From Leucobacter massiliensis (GTDB lineage: Bacteria > Actinomycetota > Actinomycetes > Actinomycetales > Microbacteriaceae): a DNA stretch of 64,000 bases. A model generated the notes under the pieces. The model saw nothing but the letters and a program-made list of their open reading frames with translations, had not been told where the DNA came from and made no database searches. Below, in pieces: positions 17,661 to 26,371 of the stretch (its first letter is position 1; each line of letters begins with the position of its first letter). The position numbers and the translations under genes are program-made. The stretch is taken from contig NZ_MWZD01000014.1 of NCBI RefSeq assembly GCF_002982315.1, forward strand, positions 62,001-126,000, written 5' to 3'.

Positions 17661-18857
17661 TCAGCGGAACGCGGACTCGCCCGTGAGCGCCTGACCCAGC
17701 ACGAGGGTGTGCATCTCGGCCGTGCCCTCGTAGGTGAGCACCGACTCGAGGTTGTTCTGGTGCCGGATCACCGGGTACTCGAGCGAGATGCCGTTGGCCC
17801 CGAGGATCGTGCGGGCGGTGCGGCAGATCTCGAGCGCCTCGCGCACGTTGTTCAGCTTCCCGATGCTGACCTGCTCCGGGCGCAGCCGGTCGGCGTCCTT
17901 CCGGCGGCCGAGGTGCACGGCGAGCAGGTAGCCCTTGATGTACTCCAGGGACATGTCGGCGAGCTTCTGCTGCGTCAACTGGAACGCGGCGATCGGCTTC
18001 CCGAACTGGATGCGATCTTTCGCGTAGGCGCGCGCGGTCTCGATGCTGGAACGCGCCGCGCCGAGCGCACCCCAGACGATGCCGTAGCGCGCCTCGTTGA
18101 GGCACGACAGCGGCCCCTTCAGTCCCCGCGCCTCCGGCAGCATCGCCGACTCCGGCAGCCGCACCCCGTCGAGCACGAGCTCACCCGTGGCCGAGGCGCG
18201 CAGCGACAGCTTGTGCGTGATCTCGGGAGCCGAGAAGCCCGGCGTGCCCGCCGGCACGACGAAGCCCCGGACACCCTCGTCGGTCTGCGCCCACACCACG
18301 GCCACGTCGGCGTAGGGGGCGTTCGAGATCCACATCTTGCGCCCGCTGAGCACCCAGTCGGAGCCGTCGCGGCGGGCGCGCGTCTGCATGCTGGCCGGGT
18401 CGGATCCGGCATCGGGCTCGGTGAGGCCGAAGCACCCGATCGCCTCGCCGGCCGCCATGCGCGGCAGCCACTCCTGCTTCTGCTCCTCCGAGCCCCACCG
18501 CCAGATCGCGAACATCGCGAGCGAGCCCTGCACCGACACCAGCGAGCGGAGCCCGGAGTCGGTGGCCTCGAGCTCGAGGCAGGCCAGCCCGTACTCCACC
18601 GCGCTCATGCCCGCGCAGCCGTAGCCTTCGAGGTGCATGCCGAGCACGCCGAGCGAACCGAGCTCTCGCGTGAGCTCGCGGATGTTCGGGATGCCGCCGT
18701 TCTCGAACCACTCGGCGATGCAGGGCTCTGCGACGGCGTCGAGCACCTCGCGCACCGCAGCGCGGATGGTCTTCTCGTCCTCGCTGAGTAGTTCGTCGAG
18801 GCTCGCCGGGTCGGTCGGGTCGATCGGGGGCAGTGTGGTGGGGTCCAGGTGCGTCAT
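17661..18857 (-). CDS. gcdH: Acyl-CoA dehydrogenase, glutaryl-CoA dehydrogenase-like
   Basis: 398 residues. FAD flavoenzyme that oxidises an acyl-CoA; the best family match is glutaryl-CoA dehydrogenase, which also decarboxylates glutaryl-CoA to crotonyl-CoA in lysine/tryptophan breakdown. FAD/CoA blocks are CFGLTEPDAGSDP and KMWISNAPYADV; near the C-terminus LTYEGTAEMHTLVLG carries the catalytic Glu in the position used by this group. Start ATG at 18857. No other degradation gene is nearby, so the substrate is inferred only from sequence similarity. Confidence 0.85.
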   Translation of the reverse strand: MTHLDPTTLPPIDPTDPASLDELLSEDEKTIRAAVREVLDAVAEPCIAEWFENGGIPNIRELTRELGSLGVLGMHLEGYGCAGMSAVEYGLACLELEATDSGLRSLVSVQGSLAMFAIWRWGSEEQKQEWLPRMAAGEAIGCFGLTEPDAGSDPASMQTRARRDGSDWVLSGRKMWISNAPYADVAVVWAQTDEGVRGFVVPAGTPGFSAPEITHKLSLRASATGELVLDGVRLPESAMLPEARGLKGPLSCLNEARYGIVWGALGAARSSIETARAYAKDRIQFGKPIAAFQLTQQKLADMSLEYIKGYLLAVHLGRRKDADRLRPEQVSIGKLNNVREALEICRTARTILGANGISLEYPVIRHQNNLESVLTYEGTAEMHTLVLGQALTGESAFR

Positions 18858-19005
18858 TGCGTTCCTCTATCCGTTGCCTGTCAGGAATCCTGCAATGATG
18901 CTATGGGATTGAGGAGCGATGCGCGAACGGCCGACGGCCGTTTTCCTCTGCGATGCCCTGGCCTGCGGATCCGACGGCGCCGGTCCGCACCTCGCCGGAA
19001 ACGAC

Positions 19006-19038
19006 GAAGGCGACCGAATCAGTGATTCGATCGCCTTC
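19006..19038 (-). terminator. Terminator after tRNA-Leu(GAG)
   Basis: Inverted repeat GAAGGCGA-c-CGAATCA / TGATTCG-a-TCGCCTTC (19006-19021 and 19023-19038) with a single mismatch and a 1-nt centre. It lies 10 nt past the tRNA 3' end on the minus strand. Unlike the other two tRNA loci here, there is no repeated tRNA 3' end downstream. Confidence 0.7.
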
Positions 19039-19048
19039 TGCCTGTTCG

Positions 19049-19133
19049 TGCGCGGAGGGGGACTTGAACCCCCACGCCCTAATACGGGCACTAGCACCTC
19101 AAGCTAGCGCGTCTGCCATTCCGCCACCCGCGC
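19049..19133 (-). tRNA. tRNA-Leu (anticodon GAG)
   Basis: Class II tRNA of 85 nt. Acceptor arms GCGCGGG / TCCGCGC pair with one G-U, discriminator A, D-arm region GGCAGACGCGCTA, anticodon loop CTTGAGG giving GAG, long variable arm, T-arm GGGGGTTCAAGTCCCCC. CCA is not encoded. It reads CUC and CUU codons. Confidence 0.95.
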
Positions 19134-19299
19134 GAACGATCCGGACCGTCATCGGCCGAACAGAGAATAACCTAGCACGGAACGAGACCTCGCACGAATC
19201 GGTCCCGAAACTCGCGCGCGTCGGTCCCCGCGGGCGTCGCAGGGGCCCGGAAACGCCCGTGGCCCTCGCCCCCGACACCGGCCGCGCCCGGGATCCGGC

Positions 19300-19797
19300 T
19301 CAGCGGGGCCGGCCGATCTCCGCCCACACCGCTCCGGTCGCCCGGGCGAGATCGTCCGGCGCGAGCTCGATGTCGAGCCCCCGCCGGCCGCCCGAAACCA
19401 GCACCGTGCCGTGCGCGCGGGCGGACACGTCGAGCACGGTGCGCAGGCGGGTGCGCTGCCCGAGCGGGCTGATCCCGCCGACGACGTAACCGGTCTTGCG
19501 CTCCGCGAGGGCGGGATCCGCCATCGAGGCGCGCTTGGCGGCGAGCGCTGCGGCGAGCGCTTTGAGGTCGAGCACGCCCGAGACGGGCACGACCGCCACG
19601 GCGAGCGCGCCGTCCACCTCTGCGAGCAGCGTCTTGAACACGCGCTCGGGCGCGACCCCCAGCGCGGCCGCCGCCTCTCCCCCGAAGTCCGTGACGGCGG
19701 GGTCGTGCGCGTAGGCGCGGAGCGTGAAGGCGATGCCGGCGCGGGTGAGCGCCTGGGTGGCGGGCGTCGATCCCTCGCCGCGCTGCTTCTTCGACAC
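19300..19797 (-). CDS. ybaK: YbaK/EbsC-type aminoacyl-tRNA deacylase
   Basis: 165 residues. Hydrolyses mischarged tRNA, classically Cys-tRNA(Pro). Family features: PAVTDFGGEAAAALGV, FKTLLAEVDG with the conserved lysine, AVVPVSGVLDLKALAAAL, then GYVVGGISPLGQRTRL and SGGRRGLDIELAP. The GTG at 19797 is chosen because a TAGAGT hexamer lies 7 nt upstream and gives the usual MSKKQR-like N-terminus; the GTG three codons earlier, inside that hexamer, is the alternative. Lies 53 nt downstream of the helicase start region's opposite end, in a unit of its own. Confidence 0.88.
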   Translation of the reverse strand: MSKKQRGEGSTPATQALTRAGIAFTLRAYAHDPAVTDFGGEAAAALGVAPERVFKTLLAEVDGALAVAVVPVSGVLDLKALAAALAAKRASMADPALAERKTGYVVGGISPLGQRTRLRTVLDVSARAHGTVLVSGGRRGLDIELAPDDLARATGAVWAEIGRPR

Positions 19798-19850
19798 GCG
19801 ATTCACTCTATCCGCGCGCTCCCCCGTCCGCTCCCCCGCGCGGTCTCACC

Positions 19851-21659
19851 CTAGGGCCGCAGCCGCCGCCGCAGCAGATCGATGCGCTTCTGCAACTGGG
19901 TGACGGAGGCCTGCGCGACCGGCGGTCCGCCGCACACGCGCCGCAGCTCGTTGTGGATCTCCTTGTGCGGTTCCCCCGACACCTTCGCGTACATGCCCAC
20001 CAGGGAGTTCAGCAGCTTGCGCTGCTCGCCGAGGGTGCGGTGCAGCGCCTCGGGGGCTTCGGCACGCTCGGGCGGGTGCTCCAGGAGTCCCTGACGGGTG
20101 GCCGAGCGGCGCGCCTGCCTGGCCTGCCGCTGCTGCAGCAGCGCCTTCACCTCCTGCGGTTCGAGGAGTCCGGGGAAGCCGAGGAAGTCGAGCTCCTCCT
20201 CGCTCTCCACCTCCGCGTAGCCGCCGAACTCGGCGCCGTCGAACACCGCCCGGTCGAAATGGGCGTCGGATCCGAGCGCCTGATACGTGAACTCCGCCTC
20301 TTCCAGCTCCGAGGAGGCGCGATCCTCGCGCTCCGCCTCGGCCATCAGCGCCGCCTCGGCGTCCCACATCTCCTCCGCGCTCTTCGGCCCCTCGAGCACG
20401 TGGTTGCGCTCCTTCTCGAGCTCGGCGGCGAGCTGCATGAGCGCGGGGACGTTCGGGATGAACACGGAGGCGACCTCGCCGCGGCGGCGGGAGCGCACGA
20501 ATCGGCCGATGGCCTGCGCGAAGAACAGCGGCGTGGACGAGCTGGTCGCGTATACACCGACGGCGAGCCGCGGCACGTCGACGCCCTCCGACACCATGCG
20601 CACCGCGACCATCCAGCGTGACTCCCCCTTCGAGTACTCGTCGATGCGGTCGGAGGCGCCGTCGTCGTCGGAGAGGATCAGCGCGACCTCCTCGCCCGTG
20701 ATGCGCCGCAGCTGCGCCGCGTAGGCCTTCGCGGAGGCGTGGTCGGTCGCGATGACGAGCCCGCCGGCGTCGTGGATCTGCTGGCGCACCTCGGTGAGCC
20801 TGCGGTCTGCGGCCGCCAGCACCTTCGCGATCCAGTCGCCGTTCGGGTCGAGCGCGGTGCGCCACGCCTGCGAGGTGATGTCCTTGGTGTTGCCCTCGCC
20901 GAGCGCGGCCTCCATCTCCTCGCCCGCGGAGGTCTGCCAGCGCATCTTGCCTGCGTACACCATGAAGATGACGGGGCGCACGATGCCGTCTGCGAGGGCG
21001 CGGCCGTAGCCGTAGTCGTAGTCGGTGAGCGACACCTTCGAACCGTCGCCCTGCGGCGCATACTCCACGAAAGGGATGGGGGCGTCATCGGAGCGGAACG
21101 GCGTGCCCGTGAGCGAGAGCCGGCGCTTCGCGGAACCGTAGGCCTCGCGGATCGCGTCGCCCCAGCTCAGCGCATCGCCGCCGTGGTGGACCTCGTCGAG
21201 GATCACGAGCGTGTCGGCGCTCTCCGTGAGCAGCCGGTGCTGCACGGGCTTCATGGCGACCTGCGCGTAGGTCACGGCGACCCCGTGGTAGTGGCGGCCG
21301 TAGCCCAGCCCGTCGCTGTTGGAGTAGCGCGGGTTGAGACGGATGCCAGCCCGGGCTGCGGCGTCCGCCCACTGCGTCTTCAGGTGCTCCGTGGGGGCGA
21401 CCACCACGATCTGCGTGACGGTGTGGTTGGCCCGCAGGATCGCGGCGAGGCGCAGCGCGAAGGTGGTCTTGCCGGCGCCGGGCGTCGCCGAGGCGAGGAA
21501 GTCGCGGGGCTCGCGTTCGAGGTAGAGCCGGATCGCCTCCTCCTGCCAGGCGCGCAGGGTGCCGGCGGTGCCGTGCGCGGCGCGCTCGGGATAGGCGGGA
21601 GGCAGATGCTCGGCGGCACTCGTCCCCGGGAGGTGGAGTTCCGGATCCGCATCTGTCAC
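19851..21659 (-). CDS. DEAD/DEAH-box superfamily 2 helicase
   Basis: 602 residues. Conserved SF2 motifs: Q-like AWQEEAIRLYL near 38-48, Walker A SATPGAGKTTF near 58-68, motif Ia VVAPTEHLKTQW, motif II LVILDEVHHGGDA (DEVH) near 152, motif III SLTGTPFRSD, motif V MVSEGVDVPRLAVGVYAT, motif VI QAIGRFVRSRRRGE. The C-terminal third is acidic then basic with no recognised nuclease. It resembles the restriction-like ResIII helicases common in actinobacteria, but no modification or nuclease partner is nearby, so a repair or RNA role is as likely. Start GTG at 21659. Confidence 0.88.
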   Translation of the reverse strand: MTDADPELHLPGTSAAEHLPPAYPERAAHGTAGTLRAWQEEAIRLYLEREPRDFLASATPGAGKTTFALRLAAILRANHTVTQIVVVAPTEHLKTQWADAAARAGIRLNPRYSNSDGLGYGRHYHGVAVTYAQVAMKPVQHRLLTESADTLVILDEVHHGGDALSWGDAIREAYGSAKRRLSLTGTPFRSDDAPIPFVEYAPQGDGSKVSLTDYDYGYGRALADGIVRPVIFMVYAGKMRWQTSAGEEMEAALGEGNTKDITSQAWRTALDPNGDWIAKVLAAADRRLTEVRQQIHDAGGLVIATDHASAKAYAAQLRRITGEEVALILSDDDGASDRIDEYSKGESRWMVAVRMVSEGVDVPRLAVGVYATSSSTPLFFAQAIGRFVRSRRRGEVASVFIPNVPALMQLAAELEKERNHVLEGPKSAEEMWDAEAALMAEAEREDRASSELEEAEFTYQALGSDAHFDRAVFDGAEFGGYAEVESEEELDFLGFPGLLEPQEVKALLQQRQARQARRSATRQGLLEHPPERAEAPEALHRTLGEQRKLLNSLVGMYAKVSGEPHKEIHNELRRVCGGPPVAQASVTQLQKRIDLLRRRLRP

Positions 21660-21734
21660 AGCGCTCTAGGATAGACCGTATCGACAGGTGATGAGTGCGC
21701 GGGCGGTCGGACCGCCGGAAACGGGGACGAGGCA

Positions 21735-22577
21735 GTGGCAGAGGATCGGATCGAGCTTCCCTGGTCGCGGTTCGTGGCCATCGGCGACTCCTTCACCGAG
21801 GGGGTCGGCGACCCGGATGCCGACAGCCCGGGCGGCCTGCGCGGCTGGGCGGATCGCTTCGCGGAGGTGCTGAGCGAACTCGACGACGATTTCGCCTATG
21901 CGAACCTGGCGGTGCGCGGGAAGCTCATCCAGCAGATCGCCGACGAGCAGGTGGAGGCGGCGCTGAACCTCCGCCCGGATCTGATCAGCGTGTGCGCGGG
22001 CGGCAACGATGTGATCCGCCCCGGCACCGACCCCGACGAGGTCGCCGCGCGGCTGGACCGGATCGTCGAGCGTCTGAGCGAGAGCGGGGCGACGATCCTG
22101 CTGTTCACCGGGGTGGACACGAACTTCCAGCCGGTGTTCCGCACGATCCGCGGCAAGGTCGCGATCTTCAACGAGAATGTGCGCAAGGTCGCGAAGCGGT
22201 ACGACTGCGTGGTCGTGGACCAGTGGGCGCTGGAGGAACTGCAGGACAGCCGCTACTGGGCGGGCGACCGGCTGCACCTGAACGCGCTCGGCCACCACAC
22301 GATCGCCCGGGCGGCACTCGACGCGCTCAACATCCCCCACGAGCTCACCCCCCTCGATCCGCCGCCTCTGCCCGTCCGCAATTGGCGGCAGGCTCGGCAG
22401 GAGGACGTGGTGTGGGCGCGCGAGCACCTGGTCCCGTGGGTGATACGCAGGATCAAGCACGTCTCCTCCGGCGACCACGTGGTCGCGAAGCGGCCGGAGC
22501 CGGCCTCGGCTCGCCGCTCCTGGCACACCTCCGAGAGCGCAGGTCAAGCCCTGCCGCCGGAGGGCGCGAGCGAGTAG
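21735..22577 (+). CDS. SGNH/GDSL-family hydrolase
   Basis: 280 residues. Cytosolic esterase/lipase-like fold: block I AIGDSFTEGVGDP with the nucleophile serine near 17-28, the oxyanion Gly in block II, block III CAGGNDVIRPG near 90, and catalytic Asp-His in the DRLHLNALGHH segment near 178. No signal peptide. GTG start at 21735, divergent from the helicase with 75 nt between them. The last 70 residues are basic and not part of the fold. Substrate unknown. Confidence 0.9.
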   Translation: MAEDRIELPWSRFVAIGDSFTEGVGDPDADSPGGLRGWADRFAEVLSELDDDFAYANLAVRGKLIQQIADEQVEAALNLRPDLISVCAGGNDVIRPGTDPDEVAARLDRIVERLSESGATILLFTGVDTNFQPVFRTIRGKVAIFNENVRKVAKRYDCVVVDQWALEELQDSRYWAGDRLHLNALGHHTIARAALDALNIPHELTPLDPPPLPVRNWRQARQEDVVWAREHLVPWVIRRIKHVSSGDHVVAKRPEPASARRSWHTSESAGQALPPEGASE

Positions 22578-22586
22578 GGTGAGGGC

Positions 22587-22928
22587 ATGTCTGATCTCAC
22601 GATGAAACTCGCGGAAACTGTGATGCGCGTCGGTGTGCGCACCTCCTACGGCGATCCGATCGACGTCGACGGAACGACCCTCATCCCGGTGGCCTGCACC
22701 AGCTTCGGCTTCGGCGCCGGCGAGGGCGGGGGCGACCTGGAAGACGCGAAGGGCGAAGGCTCGGGCGGCGGGGGCGGCGGCATGGCCGTGCCGGTCGGCG
22801 CCTATGTGACGCGCGACGGGGTCACCCGCTTCGAGCCGAACATCGTGTCGCTGCTCGCGGTCGGGGTGCCCTTCGTGTGGGTCGCGGGCCGCGCACTGGC
22901 CCGGATCATCCGCGCGCTCAAGAAGTAG
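22587..22928 (+). CDS. GerW/YtfJ-like protein
   Basis: 113 residues. GerW family: N-terminal MRVGVRTSYGDPIDVDGTTLIPVACTSFGFG-type strand region, a Gly-rich flexible stretch (EGSGGGGGG at about 57-65), PVGAYVTRDGVTRFEP, and a C-terminal hydrophobic helix (VSLLAVGVPFVWVAGRAL). In Bacillus GerW aids spore germination; this genome shows no sporulation genes and the actinobacterial role is unknown. TAGGGT (22575-22580) ends exactly 6 nt before the ATG, so a leaderless transcript is likely despite the close hydrolase gene. The stop is 3 nt from the convergent gluQ stop. Confidence 0.85.
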   Translation: MSDLTMKLAETVMRVGVRTSYGDPIDVDGTTLIPVACTSFGFGAGEGGGDLEDAKGEGSGGGGGGMAVPVGAYVTRDGVTRFEPNIVSLLAVGVPFVWVAGRALARIIRALKK

Positions 22929-22931
22929 CGT

Positions 22932-23873
22932 TCACCGCGGCTCCGGATCCCGCCACACCCACGGTTCACGGGGCAGGCGGGACGGTTCGAAGCGCGCGAG
23001 CAGCGCCTCTGCCGTGACCCGCTCTCCCGGGGCGGCGAGCCCGAGGGAGGCGGCGAGCAGGCCGAGCACCTCGGCGTCGCCGATCCCGCGGTCCCGCAGC
23101 TGCGCGAGCGTCACCGCCCCGTCGCGCTTGGCGAGCCGTGCGCCGCTCGGCCCGAGCACGAGCGGCACGTGCGCGTACTGGAGGGCGGGCGGGCTGGGCA
23201 GACCCAGCAGCCGCTGCAGGAGGATCTGGCGCGGCGTCGAGGAGGCGAGGTCGTCACCGCGGACGATCTGGTCCACGCCCATCGCGGCGTCGTCGACGAC
23301 GACGGCCAGGTTGTAGGCGACTGTCCCGTCACCGCGTCGCAGCACGAAGTCGTCGATGTCCCCGCGCACCCGCCCGAGCAGCAGGTCCTCGTAGCTCAGC
23401 TCGGCGACTTCGGTGCGCAGGCGGAGGGCGGGCCGTCTCGGCGCGATCGCCTCGCGCGCGGCACGGCGCTCGGCCTCGCTGCGGTTCCGGCAGGTCCCCG
23501 GGTACGCGCCCGGTGGCGCGTGCGGTGCGCTCGGCGCGGCGAGGATGTCGCGCCGCGAGCACGTGCACTCGTAGACGAGCCCGGCGGCATCGAGCCGTTC
23601 GATGGCGGCGGCGTGATCCGCGCCCCGCTCGCTCTGCAGCACCGGCTCGCCGTCCCAGTCGATCCCGAGCCGTTCCAGATCCCGCAGCTGCCGCTCGCCG
23701 GTGCCACCGTCCCGCGCGCGGTCCAGGTCCTCGATGCGCACGAGGAAGCGCCGCCCGCTCCCACGGGCGAAGAGCCACGCCAGCAGCGCCGTGCGCAGAT
23801 TCCCCAGGTGCAGATCCCCCGAAGGACTCGGCGCATACCGCCCCGCGCCGCGGGTTCTGTCCGGACTTTCCAC
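22932..23873 (-). CDS. gluQ: Glutamyl-Q tRNA(Asp) synthetase
   Basis: 313 residues, a catalytic-core-only GluRS paralogue lacking the anticodon-binding domain. It glutamylates queuosine in tRNA(Asp). HIGH-like APSPSGDLHLGNLRTAL at about 14-30, Zn-site cysteines in YECTCSRRD and YPGTCRNR near 100-130, KMSKS-like ARLAKRDGAVTL near 245. GTG at 23873 is the only start in frame, because a stop lies five codons upstream. A CAGGAT hexamer ends 6 nt before the GTG, so it may be leaderless. Confidence 0.93.
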   Translation of the reverse strand: MESPDRTRGAGRYAPSPSGDLHLGNLRTALLAWLFARGSGRRFLVRIEDLDRARDGGTGERQLRDLERLGIDWDGEPVLQSERGADHAAAIERLDAAGLVYECTCSRRDILAAPSAPHAPPGAYPGTCRNRSEAERRAAREAIAPRRPALRLRTEVAELSYEDLLLGRVRGDIDDFVLRRGDGTVAYNLAVVVDDAAMGVDQIVRGDDLASSTPRQILLQRLLGLPSPPALQYAHVPLVLGPSGARLAKRDGAVTLAQLRDRGIGDAEVLGLLAASLGLAAPGERVTAEALLARFEPSRLPREPWVWRDPEPR

Positions 23874-23916
23874 CTCCCCATCCTGTCACGCACGGCACCG
23901 ACCAGTGCGCGCAACC

Positions 23917-24024
23917 CTACCGCTCGTCGGCCGCCTCTGAGCGCTCTGCGATTCGTTCGTATACGAGCCGCGTCAGCTCGCGCGAGTGGCTGCGAGCATT
24001 GACTCTCGCGCTCGCGCTGCGCAT
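23917..24024 (-). CDS. Possible 35-residue ORF, unknown
   Basis: ATG at 24024 to TAG at 23917. The peptide is charged (RSHSRELTRLVYERIAERSE) and would form an amphipathic helix, unlike the Pro/Arg-rich noise typical of false frames here. It lies in the same frame as, and 7 codons after, the stop of the 24046-24243 ORF, so both might be pieces of one decayed gene split by a TGA, or two small genes. No recognised family and no convincing ribosome site. Confidence 0.3.
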   Translation of the reverse strand: MRSASARVNARSHSRELTRLVYERIAERSEAADER

Positions 24025-24045
24025 CACGGTGACCCGGGGCGGCGT

Positions 24046-24243
24046 TCACCCTGAAAAACGGTACGCCCTGCTCTCCAATCCCATCCGACGAGAGACGCCA
24101 CCGACGGGGAAAAACGCGAGTTCGAGGGGGCCGACGTTGAGGGTCGCAAAGCGCCCGCCAGCCGTACTCGGATAATCCGAGAGCGTCCAGAACCGTGTTT
24201 CGAGTTCAACGGCCGACGGGATCTTTTTTCCTTGACGGCACAT
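24046..24243 (-). CDS. Hypothetical 65-residue protein or gene remnant
   Basis: ATG at 24243. The sequence has balanced, protein-like composition (ETRFWTLSDYPS, GPLELAFFPVGG, GLESRAYRFSG), with codon use less GC-extreme than its neighbours, in the lower-GC patch next to higBA. No family recognised. An overlapping 82-residue frame in another phase looks like noise. It is divergent from higB, so it could share its regulatory region. Reality as a gene is uncertain. Confidence 0.4.
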   Translation of the reverse strand: MCRQGKKIPSAVELETRFWTLSDYPSTAGGRFATLNVGPLELAFFPVGGVSRRMGLESRAYRFSG

Positions 24244-24290
24244 TCTTGATACTCAGAGAATCTCAAGCTCACACCCCTCAGGCCACGACC

Positions 24291-24329
24291 TTCAATACTC
24301 CTATTGCTCGATAGTACTATTGGGCGATA
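24291..24329 (+). promoter_or_regulatory. higBA promoter with direct repeats (candidate HigA operator)
   Basis: Two near-identical 13-mers, CTATTGCTCGATA (24301-24313) and CTATTGGGCGATA (24317-24329), 11 of 13 identical, 16 bp apart. Between and within them is the perfect palindrome ATAGTACTAT (24311-24320). A possible promoter is TTCAAT (24291-24296), 18 nt, TACTAT (24315-24320), so both repeats overlap the polymerase site. HigA-type antitoxins usually bind their own promoter; operator role is inferred. Confidence 0.5.
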
Positions 24330-24339
24330 CCATCAGAGT

Positions 24340-24621
24340 GTGATCCAGTCCTTCGCCGACGCTGCGACCCGAAGGGTGTGGAAGCGTGAGCACGACCGGC
24401 GATTCTCACCCGAGTTGCAGCGCGCTGCGCAGAAGAAGCTCCGGCTGCTGAACGCGGCCGGCGCGATCGGCGATCTGCGCATCCCGCCGGGCAATCGCCT
24501 CGAAAAACTGTCCGGGGATCGGGCCGGGCAGTATTCGATCAGGATCAACGAGCAATACCGGATCTGCTTCCTCTGGACCGCGAATGGCCCGGAGAAGGTG
24601 CAGATCGTCGACTACCACTGA
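24340..24621 (+). CDS. higB: RelE/HigB-family toxin of a type II toxin-antitoxin system
   Basis: 93 residues. HigB toxins are ribosome-dependent mRNA interferases. Features: start IQSFADAATRRVW, RFSPELQRAAQKKLRLLNAA helix, then PPGNRLEKLSGDRAGQYSIRINEQYRICF, the core of the RelE/HigB fold. GTG at 24340 gives the canonical N-terminus; a TTG 12 codons upstream is rejected because it lies in the operator repeats. The antitoxin gene follows after 13 nt, the inverted toxin-first order typical of higBA. Confidence 0.9.
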   Translation: MIQSFADAATRRVWKREHDRRFSPELQRAAQKKLRLLNAAGAIGDLRIPPGNRLEKLSGDRAGQYSIRINEQYRICFLWTANGPEKVQIVDYH

Positions 24622-24634
24622 AAGGAGCACCGCC

Positions 24635-24931
24635 GTGGACAAAGCGCACGCACCCATCACGCCGGGCGAGATCCTGCGCACCGAGTTTCTCGAACCGCTC
24701 GGCATCAGCACCTACCGGCTCGCTCAGGCGACCGGGCTCTCCCAGACCCGGCTCGGCGAGATCATCCGCGGCCGGCGCCGCATCACCGTGGACACCGCGC
24801 TCCGGCTCTCTCGCGCCTTCGGGCTCTCCGAGCGCTTCTGGCTGAACGTCCAGAGCGACTACGACATTGAGCTCGCGCACGACGAGCACGAGCACGAACT
24901 CGACCAGGTGGAGCGGCTGGTCTCCGCATGA
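24635..24931 (+). CDS. higA: HigA-family antitoxin (XRE-type)
   Basis: 98 residues. Antitoxin and autorepressor. [16 protein letters not shown] opens the HigA family, and the helix-turn-helix is [23 protein letters not shown] near 28-50, followed by the family block [19 protein letters not shown] at 24635 has AAAGGAG at 24621-24627. The stop overlaps the ATG of the FAD oxidase gene (ATGA at 24928-24931), so the operon may extend beyond the toxin-antitoxin pair, which is unusual. Confidence 0.92.
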   Translation: MDKAHAPITPGEILRTEFLEPLGISTYRLAQATGLSQTRLGEIIRGRRRITVDTALRLSRAFGLSERFWLNVQSDYDIELAHDEHEHELDQVERLVSA

Positions 24932-26298
24932 CGGGTGAGTGGAACGCGAAACTGCGCGCAGTGGAGGAGCTGCGCGGGGCACTGGGCGAGCGGTTGGTGC
25001 TGGATGCCGCGCTGATCGCGCCCTACGCCCGCGACACCTCGCGGGCCCGCCCGGAAGGGGCGCCGCTGGCGCTGGTGCTCGCCGAGTCGACCGCGGACGT
25101 CTCTGCGGCGCTCGCCTGGGCGCACGAGCACGGCGTGCCCGTCAGCGTGCGCGGGGCGGGAACCGGGCTCACCGGGGGTGCGATGGGCTACGACGGCGGC
25201 CTGATCGTGTCACTGGAGCGCATGAACCGGATCCTCGGCATCGACGAGGCGAACCGTCTCGCGCTCGTACAGCCGGGAGTGGTGACCGGCGAGCTCGACG
25301 ACGCCTGCCGCGAGCGCGGCCTGTTCTTCCCGCCCGACCCCGCCAGCGCGCGCCTGTGCACCGTCGGCGGCAACATCGCCACGAATGCGGGCGGGTTGCG
25401 CTGCGTCGCGCACGGGGTGACCTCTGACAGCGTCGCCGCCCTCGAAGTGGTGCTCGCCGACGGCCGCGTGCTGCGCACCGGCGCCCGCACCCGCAAGAAC
25501 GTCGTGGGCTACGACCTCACCCGGCTCTTCGTCGGCTCCGAGGGCACGCTCGGCGTCATCACCGAGGCGACCGTGCGCCTCAAGCCGGTGCCGCCCGGCA
25601 CGCCACGCACCTTCCGCGCCGCCTTCGACCGTCTCGAAGACGCGGGCCGCGCCGTCACCGCGATCGTGGGCGGCAGCGCGCAGCCCGAGGTGCTCGAGCT
25701 CATGGACGCGCTGAGCGTGGAGATCATCGAGTCGTTCCACCCGACGGGCCTCACCGTGCCGGACGGCGCGATGCTCGTCGGGCAGACGGTCGGCGCCGAC
25801 GCCGAGGCGAAGGCGGAGCGCATCATCGCGATCTGCGCCGCGCAGGGCGCCACCGACACGGGGATCTCCGACTCGGACGCCCTGCTCGAAGCCCGGCGCC
25901 TCTCCAATCCGGCGCTCAACGCGCGCGGCCTGAAGATCTCCTGCGACGTGGGCGTGCCGGTCGCCTCGCTCGCCGAGATGTTCCACGGCGTCGAAGAGAT
26001 CGCGGTCCGTCACAGGAAGCGGGTCTCCACGGTGGCGCACGCCGGCGACGGGAATCTGCACTGCACCGTCGAGGCTCCGGACGACGCGGCGGGGATCGCG
26101 GCCGCGGACCTCGTGATCGACGACATCACCCGGCTCGCCCTCTCCCTCGGCGGCACCATCTCGGGCGAGCACGGCATCGGTTCGGTGAAGCGGCACGAGC
26201 TCCCCTGGCAGCTCGACGCCACCGCGCTCGACATGCAGCGCCTCATCAAGGACGCCCTCGACCCGCGCGGGATCCTGACCCCCGGTCGCGCGATCTGA
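24928..26298 (+). CDS. FAD-linked oxidase, GlcD / D-lactate dehydrogenase type
   Basis: 456 residues, VAO/PCMH-fold 2-hydroxyacid dehydrogenase. FAD-binding half: [20 protein letters not shown] near 70-90, [21 protein letters not shown] near 145-165, [19 protein letters not shown]-terminal half: [16 protein letters not shown] and [19 protein letters not shown], the usual metal/substrate histidines. Oxidises glycolate, D-lactate or a related acid; which one cannot be told. No GlcE/GlcF subunits are nearby. Its ATG lies inside the higA stop. Confidence 0.9.
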   Translation: MTGEWNAKLRAVEELRGALGERLVLDAALIAPYARDTSRARPEGAPLALVLAESTADVSAALAWAHEHGVPVSVRGAGTGLTGGAMGYDGGLIVSLERMNRILGIDEANRLALVQPGVVTGELDDACRERGLFFPPDPASARLCTVGGNIATNAGGLRCVAHGVTSDSVAALEVVLADGRVLRTGARTRKNVVGYDLTRLFVGSEGTLGVITEATVRLKPVPPGTPRTFRAAFDRLEDAGRAVTAIVGGSAQPEVLELMDALSVEIIESFHPTGLTVPDGAMLVGQTVGADAEAKAERIIAICAAQGATDTGISDSDALLEARRLSNPALNARGLKISCDVGVPVASLAEMFHGVEEIAVRHRKRVSTVAHAGDGNLHCTVEAPDDAAGIAAADLVIDDITRLALSLGGTISGEHGIGSVKRHELPWQLDATALDMQRLIKDALDPRGILTPGRAI

Positions 26299-26371
26299 GA
26301 CGCATCGAAAAGTGGACCATCGCCCCCGCGCGGCATTGGTCCATTCCTCGGACCACTGGCAGGATCATGCT

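Noticed and set aside
19851..21659. Restriction-modification or defence locus around the SF2 helicase
   Set aside because: Neighbours are YbaK and an SGNH hydrolase; no methylase, nuclease or other defence gene is present.
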